Part shown: piece by piece, positions 1 through 6,013 of the stretch
How positions within the stretch are numbered: the stretch's first letter is position 1
Layout: every line of letters begins with the position of its first letter
NCBI GenBank assembly: GCA_019308525.1
Contig: JAFDIC010000355.1
Coordinates: 1 to 6,235 of the forward strand
Direction: 5' to 3'
Origin: Deltaproteobacteria bacterium
Lineage (GTDB): Bacteria; Desulfobacterota; DSM-4660; Desulfatiglandales; HGW-15
DNA: 6,235 nt
Notes under the pieces: model-generated
What the model saw: the letters and a program-made list of their open reading frames with translations, nothing else
Database searches by the model: none
What the model was told of the DNA's origin: nothing
Program-made: the position numbers and the translations under genes

Positions 1-251
1 GAAGATTCGAATTTCTGCAAAGAAGGGTAGTTCATGGCCACCAATATGTCCGGTTTCGAGGCTACAGGGGAGGCGATTTTCCTGTCAGAGATTGTAACCG
101 TGCAGTTTGCGGTCCCCCCCCGCATCTCGGCACCGTAAGAGGGGAAAAAAGTTACATTGAGCCCCTTCAACATGGCCCCGTAACTCAAGACATAGCCCAT
201 GACCAAGACCCCCTGTCCTCCAAAGCCCGCAAAGATCGTCCTGGTAATCAT
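1..251 (-). CDS. 2-oxoacid:ferredoxin oxidoreductase, gamma subunit (N-terminal part)
   Basis: This is the first 83 residues of the gamma subunit of a four-subunit 2-oxoacid:ferredoxin oxidoreductase (Kor/Vor type); the gene continues past the left edge (the family is usually about 180-190 residues). Visible are the Gly-rich nucleotide/CoA-fold motif GFGGQGVLVMG (residues 9-19), the family signature PSYGAEMRGGTANC (37-50) and SDRKIASP...KPDILVAMNYPSLQKFE (55-81). In the family this subunit takes part in CoA binding and acyl transfer. Its ATG (249-251) overlaps the beta stop codon as ATGA, indicating translational coupling; a GAGG lies 7 bases upstream of the ATG. An 8-C run at 114-121 does not break the frame. 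Substrate (branched-chain oxoacid, 2-oxoglutarate or other) cannot be decided from this fragment. Confidence 0.93.
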   Translation of the reverse strand, partial: MITRTIFAGFGGQGVLVMGYVLSYGAMLKGLNVTFFPSYGAEMRGGTANCTVTISDRKIASPVASKPDILVAMNYPSLQKFES

Positions 252-1021
252 CTCCTGTCCTCGTAACCGGTTGCGTCTTTTATGACACCCAGAGGGTAGG
301 TATTGACCATTTCCCTGTCTACCCATTTCCATGCATCCAGGGGCGAGAGCTTCCAGTTGGTCGGGCATGGGGAGAGCAATTCCACCAAAGAGAAGCCCAG
401 ATTATCGACCTGGCACTGGAAGGATTTCCTGATGGCCTTCTTGGCCTTTCGTATCTCTTTGACAGAGGTCAGGGAGCAACGCTCCACATATACCACCCCA
501 TCACAGATGGCCAGCATCCTGGAGATGTCGATAGGCCTTCCATGCAGGGAGGGGTCTCGACCGGCTGGCGCAGTGGTAGCAGTCTGTCCCAGTACCGTCG
601 TGGGGGCCATCTGCCCCCCGGTCATGCCATAGATTGCGTTATTGATAAAGATGGTGGAGATCATCTCTCCCCTGTTGGCCGCGTGAATGGTTTCCGCGGT
701 CCCGATAGCCGCCAGGTCTCCATCTCCCTGGTATGTCAGGACAAACTTGTCAGGATGGACCCTCTTGATACCCGTGGCCACGGCCAGGGCCCGACCGTGG
801 GGTGCTTCAACCATGTCAAAATTGAAATAGTTATAGGCGAGTACCGCACAGCCCACAGGCGGCACACCGATTGTTTTCTCCCTCAAGCCCATCTCATCCA
901 GACATTCGGCCACCAGGCGATGGGCGATGGAATGTCCGCATCCGGGACAGTAATGGGTGGGGTTGTCTTTTAGGGACTCGGGCCTGCCAAAGACTTTCTT
1001 GTAGGCCGGTTCTGCGCTCAT
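248..1021 (-). CDS. 2-oxoacid:ferredoxin oxidoreductase, beta subunit (thiamine diphosphate-binding)
   Basis: This 257-residue protein is the thiamine diphosphate (TPP)- and [4Fe-4S]-binding subunit that works with the alpha subunit in oxidative decarboxylation of a 2-oxoacid to acyl-CoA, passing electrons to ferredoxin in the cytoplasm. Cys25 and Cys28 (CPGCGHS), Cys58 (PVGCAV) and Cys219 (LSPCPTNW) are the expected four cluster ligands. The TPP/Mg motif is GDGDLAAIGTAE (99-110) followed by IFINNAIYGMTGGQMAPTT (124-142). The length is normal for four-subunit enzymes. The start is supported by AGGAGG at 1030-1035, 8 bases from the ATG, and the ATG overlaps the alpha stop codon (ATGA). The gene is intact, which matters because the alpha gene upstream is not. 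The substrate is not resolved; the GQMAPTT motif is common to Kor and Vor types. Confidence 0.96.
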   Translation of the reverse strand: MSAEPAYKKVFGRPESLKDNPTHYCPGCGHSIAHRLVAECLDEMGLREKTIGVPPVGCAVLAYNYFNFDMVEAPHGRALAVATGIKRVHPDKFVLTYQGDGDLAAIGTAETIHAANRGEMISTIFINNAIYGMTGGQMAPTTVLGQTATTAPAGRDPSLHGRPIDISRMLAICDGVVYVERCSLTSVKEIRKAKKAIRKSFQCQVDNLGFSLVELLSPCPTNWKLSPLDAWKWVDREMVNTYPLGVIKDATGYEDRR

Positions 1022-2074
1022 ATCTCAATCCTCCTCCCCACCTTGCTGTCTCCCCTGGCCACTGAAAAAAGGTACTCTGCAACCTGAGCGGGGGTAGGGA
1101 TTATTCCGCCCGGTAGACCGTAAAGGTATATCTCTGCCCTGTTACCGACGGATAGGATGACGTCCTCAACCATTTGACCCAATGAGAATTCGAACACGGC
1201 CACCTTCCCGGTCTTCACAGCCAAGCTCCGCAGGGCGGCGGAAGGAAAGGGCCAAAGGGTGATGGGGCGGAAAAAACCTGCGGTCAATCCCTTCTCCCCT
1301 GCCTCCTCAATGGCGCTTTCTGCTATCCGGGCCGCTGTGCCGTATGCTACTACCACCATTTCGGCACCCTCCGGGACCTCGCTCTCCCACCTGAGCTCTT
1401 TCTCGGCTATCTGGTCGTACTTTTCCTGGAGTTCGATGTTGTGGCGGTAGAGCCTTTCGACATCGAGGAGCATGGAGAACATTGCCCTGGCTTCCCTTCC
1501 CTCGCACCCGTCCAGAGCCCACTCTTTGGCGGGCAATTTGTCAATGTCGATGAAATCAGGGAAGACCACGGGCTCCATTACCTGCCCCATTAGGCCGTCC
1601 CCCAGGATCATAACAGGCGTCCTGTATTTGTCTGCAAGGTCGAAGGCCAAGAAGGTCATGTCTGCCAATTCTTGACACCCGGAGGGGGCGAGTACAGGAG
1701 TGCGGTAGTCTCCATTGCCTCCGCCCCTGGTGGCCTGGAAGTAGTCCGCAGCCGATGGGGCGATGTTGCCGAGGCCCGGACCCCCTCTCATCATGTTGGC
1801 GATGACCGCGGGCAGCTCCATGCCTGCCATGTACGATATACCTTCCTGCTTCAAGGCGATCCCGGGAGACGAGGAGGAGGTCATCACCCTGGCGCCTGCG
1901 GCGGAAGCCCCCAGGAGCATGTTGATGGACGCTATCTCGCTTTATTCGAGCGGAAAGGTATTCCGGGAGTTCATTCTGCGGGGTTATGGGATAACCGGCG
2001 TAGAATCGGCAGCCGGCACGAACGGCCGCTTCGCCAATAACGTGACTTCCTCGCATTAAGACCTTTTCATTCAC
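1018..2074 (-). pseudogene. vorB: 2-oxoacid:ferredoxin oxidoreductase, alpha subunit (VorB-like), frame disrupted by an apparent deletion
   Basis: The alpha subunit gene occurs in two frames. The first gives residues 1-43 from a GTG at 2074 (MNEKVLMRGSHVIGEAA... GYPITPQNELPEYLSAR). The second resumes at 1941 with SEIASINMLLGASAAGARV and runs open to the TGA at 1018 (KQEGISYMAGMELP, MMRGGPGLGN, DYFQATRGGGNGDYR, RPITLWPFP). These match the VorB-type alpha subunit, normally about 350-360 residues. From family memory about 12 residues (roughly MPEVGGVFVQAE) should stand between PEYLSAR and SEIASIN; only four bases (1942-1945) are present, so about 32 bases are missing and the frame shifts. The second frame has an in-frame TAA at 1942-1944, and no good ribosome site precedes its first ATG (1918-1920). 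The glutamate expected to contact the TPP aminopyrimidine (SEIAS) remains in the second frame. The 3' part looks well conserved, so a sequence or assembly error is as likely as true decay. Confidence 0.88.
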
Positions 2075-2309
2075 GATACACCTCTATTGCCACGTCGGGG
2101 CATACCAGGGCACATATAGTACAGCCCGTGCAATGCTTATCCTCTTCTTTACCGCCTGCTCCGATGAACTCCGCAGGATGGTATCCCTTCTTGTTGAGTT
2201 TATCAGAGGGAACGATGAGCTCCTGGGGACAGAAATGGACGCAAATGTGACAGCCCTTGCACAGTTCCCTGTTGATGACGATTTTCCCGCGTCTTGTCTT
2301 CTTTGCCAT
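2067..2309 (-). CDS. 2-oxoacid:ferredoxin oxidoreductase, delta subunit (2x[4Fe-4S] ferredoxin)
   Basis: This 80-residue ferredoxin-like subunit carries two [4Fe-4S] cluster motifs, CKGCHICVHFCP (residues 17-28) and CTGCTICALVCP (60-71). In the family it relays electrons from the TPP/[4Fe-4S] centre of the beta subunit to external ferredoxin. The basic N-terminus (MAKKTRRGK) followed by IVINRELCKGC is typical of the KorD/VorD type. It is the first gene of the operon, and its stop codon overlaps the alpha GTG start by 8 bases. The start is fixed by an in-frame TGA only 12 bases upstream; the ribosome site is weak (TGAG close to the ATG, or GGAAG about 12 bases away). The D-A-B-C order is common for this complex in anaerobic bacteria. 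It could be mistaken for a free ferredoxin, but the gene order argues for a subunit. Confidence 0.94.
   Translation of the reverse strand: MAKKTRRGKIVINRELCKGCHICVHFCPQELIVPSDKLNKKGYHPAEFIGAGGKEEDKHCTGCTICALVCPDVAIEVYRE
2081..2085 (-). promoter_or_regulatory. Ribosome binding site fixing the alpha-subunit GTG start
   Basis: On the minus strand AGAGG stands 6 bases before a GTG at 2074, inside the end of the delta gene. The nearby ATG at 2068-2070 is in another frame and soon hits a stop, so the GTG, which yields the family-typical N-terminus MNEKVLMRG, is the chosen start. Confidence 0.6.
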
Positions 2310-2320
2310 GTTCTCAGATC

Positions 2321-2338
2321 ACTTCCGGGAAGTTTTTT
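2321..2338. repeat. Inverted repeat with T-run next to the delta-subunit start
   Basis: ACTTCC-G-GGAAGT (2321-2333) is a perfect 6-base palindrome around one G, and the last T begins a run of six T (2333-2338). It sits 12 bases upstream of the delta-subunit ATG. Read on the plus strand it superficially resembles a terminator, but no plus-strand gene ends there and the stem would be only 5 pairs. An operator or leader hairpin for the minus-strand operon is more plausible; no regulator is identified. Confidence 0.35.
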
Positions 2339-2414
2339 CCTTTCGGACTCTTGTTATGGTCATTGAGCCCCAGGCCCTGGACGCCAATATCCTGCTCAGG
2401 GACAATGCTGGAGC

Positions 2415-2444
2415 AACATAATTCCCCTTGGTATTTCTTGTCAA
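2415..2444 (-). promoter_or_regulatory. Candidate sigma70-type promoter for the oxidoreductase operon
   Basis: On the minus strand a perfect -35 hexamer TTGACA (2444-2439) is followed after 18 bases by TATGTT (2420-2415), a 4/6 match to the -10 consensus. It would start transcription near 2408 and leave a leader of about 100 bases before the delta ATG. The call rests on sequence match alone. Confidence 0.45.
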
Positions 2445-2470
2445 GCATTTTAATCCCTCTTTGGGTCTAA

Positions 2471-2492
2471 TTCCCCGCAGCTTGCGGCGGGG
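2471..2492. repeat. GC-rich palindromic hairpin, possible dispersed intergenic repeat
   Basis: TTCCCCGCA (2471-2479) and TGCGGCGGGG (2483-2492) form a strong hairpin: CGCA pairs with TGCG around a GCT loop, and outer CCC pairs with GGG across one bulged C. A small CCC-TCTTT-GGG hairpin lies just before it (2455-2465). Neither strand shows a T-run after the stem, so it is not a usual intrinsic terminator. The AATTCCCCGCAGCTTGC core is one I recall between genes in other Desulfobacterota-type genomes, which suggests a REP-like element; this is recollection, not a search result. Confidence 0.45.
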
Positions 2493-2612
2493 CAGTTCAT
2501 TTGGACATTGAAATCCACGCCCTCTGGACCAGGATCTTTGCTTCTTGTGGTATTTCATCTCACCCGGCGATGGGAAAGCGGGTCAAAAAATAGTGGAACT
2601 TGTGAATAGGGC

Positions 2613-2640
2613 TTGAAAATGCCGTGTATTTTGTTATACT
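2613..2640 (+). promoter_or_regulatory. Sigma70-type promoter for the formate dehydrogenase operon
   Basis: TTGAAA (2613-2618) and TATACT (2635-2640) are each a 5/6 match to consensus, with a 16-base spacer. Transcription would begin near 2647, giving a leader of about 55 bases before the fdh start. No sigma54 (GG-N10-GC) element was seen here. Confidence 0.6.
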
Positions 2641-2691
2641 TCGTCTCCGCTTGAGAATTTCTTCACTAATTTTGATAACCTAAGGATAATC

Positions 2692-2696
2692 AGGAG
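2692..2696 (+). promoter_or_regulatory. Ribosome binding site choosing ATG 2702 for the formate dehydrogenase
   Basis: AGGAG (2692-2696) stands 5 bases before ATG 2702. A GTG two codons upstream (2696) overlaps this site and would have to use the weaker AAGGA at 2682-2686. ATG 2702 is therefore preferred; the alternative adds only Met-Lys. Confidence 0.65.
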
Positions 2697-2701
2697 TGAA
2701 A

Positions 2702-5401
2702 ATGGGTCTTTCAAGAAAGATAGTGATCAATGGTACCGAACTTTCCTTTGCTCCAGGTGAAACCATACTTCAAGTTGCAACGCGCAACAAAATAGAAATT
2801 CCCACCCTGTGCTACCTTAAGAGGGCTACCCCGACAGGGGCATGCCGTATCTGCCTGGTGGAAGTGGAAGGGGCCAGGAATCTCGTTGCATCGTGCTGTA
2901 CGCCTGCCAGCCCGGGTATGGTCGTGGGGACCGACACGGAGAGGGTGGTAAGGGCAAGAAGGCTCAATATCGAGCTGCTGCTCGCCTCCGGCCATCACTA
3001 TTGCGTAACATGCGAGGCAGACGGTAACTGCCGTCTTCAGGACTTGGCCTACAGGTATCAAATAGATGAATCCCGGTTCCAGGAGAGGGCCACGGAATAC
3101 CCGACAGAGATGGAAAACGAGATGATCATAAGGGATTTTTCCCGCTGCGTCATGTGCGGCCGCTGCGTCCAGGCATGTAACGAGGTCCAGGTGAACCAGG
3201 CAATTTCATACGGGTACAGGGGCATCAAGTCAAAGATAGTCACGGCGGGTGATCGACCCTACATCAACTCCGATTGCGTCTTCTGCGGCGAATGTGTTCA
3301 AGCCTGCCCCGTGGGGGCGCTGATAGAAAAGCCCAGCCGATTCAAGGCCAAACCCTGGGAGGTGAAGAAGGTGCAAACCACCTGCCCTTACTGCGGCGTG
3401 GGCTGCCAGATGTACCTCCATGTAAAGGACAACCAGGTGGTCAAGATAACGGGAGTTGAAGACTGCGCTCCCAACTACGGGAGCCTTTGCGTCAAGGGGC
3501 GATTCGGATACGATTTCATCCATTCCCCGGAGCGGCTCAAGACACCCCTTGTCAGGGAGAACGGCAGGTTCAGGGAGGCATCATGGAGAGAAGCCCTCGA
3601 CATTTTAGCCGAGAGACTGGGCGGGATAAAGGAAGAGTCCGGCCCTGACGCAATCGGGGTCTTGTCCAGCGCCCGAATAACGAACGAAGAGAATTATCTA
3701 GTCCAGAAGTTCACCAGGGCAGTGATAGGCACCAACAACGTAGACCACTGCGCTCGGCTCTGACACTCTTCCACCGTGGCCGGTCTGGCCGCGGCCTTTG
3801 GGAGCGGTGCCATGACCAATCCCATTGAGGACATCGAGCAGGCCGAGGTGATACTGGTCACCGGCTCTAATACCACGGAAAACCATCCGGTCCTATCTTC
3901 CTATGTAAAGCGGGCAGTGACCCAAAGGGGCGCGAAGTTGATAGTGGTGGATCCCAGGATGATCCCCCTAACGCGTTTTGCTACCTGCTGGTTGAGGCAA
4001 ACCCTGGGTACGGACGTGGCCTGGATCAACGGCATGATGCACGTGATCATCAAGGAGGAGCTTTACGACGAGGCCTATGTGCGGGCAAGGACCGTTGGGC
4101 TGGACGAACTTAAGGCCACCGTCGAAAAATATTCACCCGAATACGTCGAAGGGATCACGGGAATTGCGGCAAGGGACCTGGTTTCAGCGGCCCGGCTCTA
4201 CGCGTCGGCCAGGGCTGCTTCCATACTATACGCCATGGGTATCACCCAGCACATCTCCGGCACTGACAACGTGAAGTCCCTGGCAAACTTGGCCATGCTC
4301 TGCGGAAACGTCGGAGTGCGGGGCGGGGGGGTGAATCCCTTGCGGGGGCAAAACAACGTCCAGGGCGCCTGCGACATGGGGGCCCTGCCGAATGTGTACT
4401 CAGGATACCAGAAGGTGGACGACCTCTCTGCCAGGCAGCGCATGGAGAAGGCATGGGATGTCAAGGGCCTGCCCCACAAGCCCGGTCTCACAGCCACGGA
4501 GATGATGACCCATGCCTCAGAGGGAGACCTCAAGGCGCTCTACATAATCGGGGAGAACCCCATGGTATCTGATCCTGATTTGAACCACGCCAGGAAGAGC
4601 CTTCAGAACCTGGACCTCCTGGTAGTGCAAGACATTTTCATGACAGAGACGGCTCAAATGGCCGATGTTGTCCTGCCTTCTGCCACCTTTGCGGAAAAAG
4701 ACGGCACCTTTACCAACACCGAGAGGAAGGTGCAGCGAGTGCGAAGAGCGCTAAGGCCTCCAGGAGAGGCAAGGGAGGACTGGGAGATCCTGTGTGACCT
4801 TTCAGCTCGCATGGGGTATCCCATGTCCTACAGGAACAGCAGGGCGATCATGGATGAGATCGCATCGGTAACCCCTTCCTATTGCGGGATAAATTACAGG
4901 CGGTTGACCAAGAAGGGTATCCACTGGCCTTGCACCGGGACTGACCATCCAGGGACTCCCTGCCTTCACGTGGACCGGTTTACCTGCGGCCTGGGTGTCT
5001 TTCACGCCATAGATTATATCCCCCCTGCTGAACTCCCGGACGCTGAGTATCCGTTGTATCTGACCACGGGCAGGTTGCTCTACCAGTATCACACAGGAAC
5101 CATGACCATGAAGACCCCCGGCCTCAACCAGAAGGCCCCCAAATGCTATGTTGAGATATCGCCCCAGGATGCGGACAGGTATGGTCTTAAGGATGAGGCG
5201 CTCCTGAAGGTAGTATCGAGGCGAGGATCAATCACTGCCAGGGCCAGGATAAGCACCCAGGCCGTTCAGGGCACGGTATTCATACCCTTTCACTTTGCGG
5301 AGGCCGCTGCCAATGTTTTGACGAATCCAGCGCTGGATCCGGTCGCCAAGATCCCTGAATACAAGGTGTGCGCGGTCAGGATCGAGAAACAGGAAGCGTA
5401 A
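2702..5401 (+). CDS. fdhA: Selenocysteine-containing formate dehydrogenase, catalytic alpha subunit (NuoG-like, Mo/W-bisMGD)
   Basis: An 899-residue selenoprotein read through TGA 3761-3763 (Sec354). It interconverts formate and CO2 at a Mo- or W-bis-molybdopterin site in the cytoplasm; no twin-Arg signal is present. Domains in order: [2Fe-2S] ferredoxin with Cys37, Cys48, Cys51, Cys65; His-Cys [4Fe-4S] segment GHHYCVTCEADGNC (97-110); two [4Fe-4S] motifs at Cys149/152/155/159 and Cys192/195/198/202; proximal [4Fe-4S] motif Cys228/231/235 and Cys263; active site CARL-Sec354-His355; NPLRGQNNVQGACDMG (539-554 region), whose Arg548 lies 194 residues after Sec, close to the 193 between Sec140 and Arg333 of E. 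coli FDH-H; and a C-terminal molybdopterin-binding domain (LYLTTGRLLYQYHTG). Length and layout resemble Moorella FdhA, recalled as 893 residues with Sec358. A NuoE-like gene follows 64 bases on, implying electron exchange with NAD(P)H or ferredoxin. The cysteine spacing in the His-Cys motif differs slightly (His two, not three, residues before Cys). Confidence 0.96.
3761..3763 (+). other. Selenocysteine codon (in-frame TGA, Sec354)
   Basis: TGA lies in the same frame as the coding sequence on both sides. The translated surroundings, VDHCARL-Sec-HSSTVAGL, are the active-site signature of formate dehydrogenases, where this position is Sec or Cys and binds the metal. It is therefore a recoded codon and not a nonsense mutation. 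Confidence 0.96.
3764..3804 (+). promoter_or_regulatory. Bacterial SECIS element (SelB-binding mRNA hairpin)
   Basis: CCGTGGCC (3774-3781) pairs fully with GGCCGCGG (3787-3794), including one U-G pair, around a GGTCT loop (3782-3786). A lower stem CTCTT (3766-3770) with GGGAG (3800-3804), including two U-G pairs, closes an internal loop. The loop starts 19 bases after the TGA, as in E. coli fdhF, and is the same GGUCU. Counting the U of UGA as 1, G23 and U24 of the loop and U17 in the upper stem, described as SelB contacts in E. coli, are all present here (U17 is 3777, in a wobble pair rather than clearly bulged). Confidence 0.9.
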
Positions 5402-5465
5402 ACTGGCTGCAGGTTACGAGGGATGGGCGACGTGTTTGAAACCACGGATGTTAAGGAGTAGGTCG

Positions 5466-5966
5466 ATGTATTATGTTGAAGATATCCAGTCATTGAATCC
5501 TGATTTGACACCGGAAGTCATGACCAGGGTGGACGAGGTTATCGAACGCTACAAGGAAAAGCCGGGGTGCCTGATACCGGTCCTGGAGGAATGTCAGGCA
5601 GTCGCCGGGTATCTGCCACAGGAGCTCCAGGACTACATAGCCCGTGAATTGAATATCCCGGGAAGCACCGTGTACGGGGTAGTGACTTTCTACTCATTCT
5701 TTTCCATGGTGCCCAAGGGGAGGCATACCATAAAAGTATGCCTGGGCACGGCCTGCTACGTCAGGGGAATCGCAGAAGTGATCAACCGTCTCAAGTCGGA
5801 GCTTAACCTCGATGTGGGATCCACAACAGAGGACAGGAGATTTTCTCTGGAGGCGGTCCGGTGTCTTGGCGCATGCGGCCTGGCGCCAGTCGTCGTCGTG
5901 GATCAAGACACCCACGGGGGTGTAAGTCCGGAGAGGATCCTGAAGATCCTGGAACGATATGAATAG
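5466..5966 (+). CDS. NuoE-like [2Fe-2S] subunit of the formate dehydrogenase complex
   Basis: This 166-residue protein belongs to the NuoE/HndA/HydC family, thioredoxin-fold [2Fe-2S] proteins that pair with a NuoF-type flavoprotein in NAD(P)-linked dehydrogenases and hydrogenases. The helical N-terminal part includes GCLIPVLEECQAVAGYLP (34-51) and VYGVVTFYSFF (69-79). The cluster ligands are Cys92 and Cys97 (CLGTAC) and Cys133 and Cys137 (CLGAC), spaced as in the family. The length is typical. ATG 5466 is preferred because AAGGAG (5453-5458) stands 7 bases before it; a TTG ten codons upstream (5436) is in frame but lacks support. Its position after fdhA suggests it carries electrons between the catalytic subunit and a diaphorase. 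It could equally have been named for a hydrogenase complex, but no hydrogenase gene is in view. Confidence 0.94.
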   Translation: MYYVEDIQSLNPDLTPEVMTRVDEVIERYKEKPGCLIPVLEECQAVAGYLPQELQDYIARELNIPGSTVYGVVTFYSFFSMVPKGRHTIKVCLGTACYVRGIAEVINRLKSELNLDVGSTTEDRRFSLEAVRCLGACGLAPVVVVDQDTHGGVSPERILKILERYE

Positions 5967-5969
5967 TCT

Positions 5970-5987
5970 GCCCCTTAGACAAGGGGC
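5970..5987 (+). repeat. Intercistronic hairpin between the NuoE-like and HndB-like genes
   Basis: GCCCCTT (5970-5976) and AAGGGGC (5981-5987) form a perfect 7-pair stem with an AGAC loop, just after the NuoE-like stop codon. No T-run follows, and the next gene starts with a good ribosome site 14 bases later, so it is more likely an RNA-stability or processing element than a terminator. Confidence 0.5.
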
Positions 5988-6013
5988 GATACTCGTCGGG
6001 AAGGAGTTTTATT

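Larger units (their letters stand above)
2310..2701. other. Divergent intergenic region between the oxidoreductase and formate dehydrogenase operons
   Basis: No gene is supported here. The one longer frame (minus strand, 2319-2558) is basic and low in complexity, spans a hairpin and candidate promoter elements, and has no recognisable domain. The stretch holds a candidate promoter on each strand, a small inverted repeat beside the delta-subunit start, a strong GC hairpin at 2471-2492, a short palindrome CCAGG-C-CCTGG at 2370-2380 in the presumed leader of the oxidoreductase operon, and a weak ACCCG/CGGGT pair at 2562-2583. It is more AT-rich than the flanking genes toward the formate dehydrogenase side. 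Confidence 0.8.

Noticed and set aside
114..121. Run of eight C as a possible frameshift in the gamma subunit
   Set aside because: The translation MRGGTANC continues in the family's register on both sides of the run.
303..973. Plus-strand open frames opposite the beta subunit
   Set aside because: They are shadows of the strongly conserved beta gene, without ribosome sites or recognisable domains.
1930..1950. Programmed +1 frameshift to rescue the alpha subunit
   Set aside because: Skipping one base would restore the frame but still leave about 11 conserved residues missing, and there is no slippery run or stimulatory structure.
1672..2059. Plus-strand open frames opposite the alpha subunit
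   Set aside because: Same-locus shadows of the alpha gene; no domain or start signal.
1556..2074. A 172-residue minus-strand protein
   Set aside because: Only its first 43 residues have VorB homology; the rest is out-of-frame translation after the apparent deletion.
2319..2558. A 79-residue minus-strand protein in the intergenic region
   Set aside because: It is very basic, has no domain, reads through the hairpin repeat and candidate promoter, and resembles spurious translations of intergenic repeats.
2562..2583. ACCCG/CGGGT inverted repeat as a terminator
   Set aside because: The loop is 12 bases, the stem only 5 pairs, and it is followed by A residues on the plus strand; no gene ends nearby.
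4198..4533. Minus-strand 111-residue open frame within the formate dehydrogenase
   Set aside because: It lies antisense to the conserved molybdopterin domain and its composition reflects the complement of that gene.
3776..5401. A separate 541-residue molybdopterin oxidoreductase starting at GTG 3776
   Set aside because: It begins just after the active-site Sec and lacks the Fe-S domains, has no ribosome site, and is in the same frame as the upstream part across a recoded TGA.
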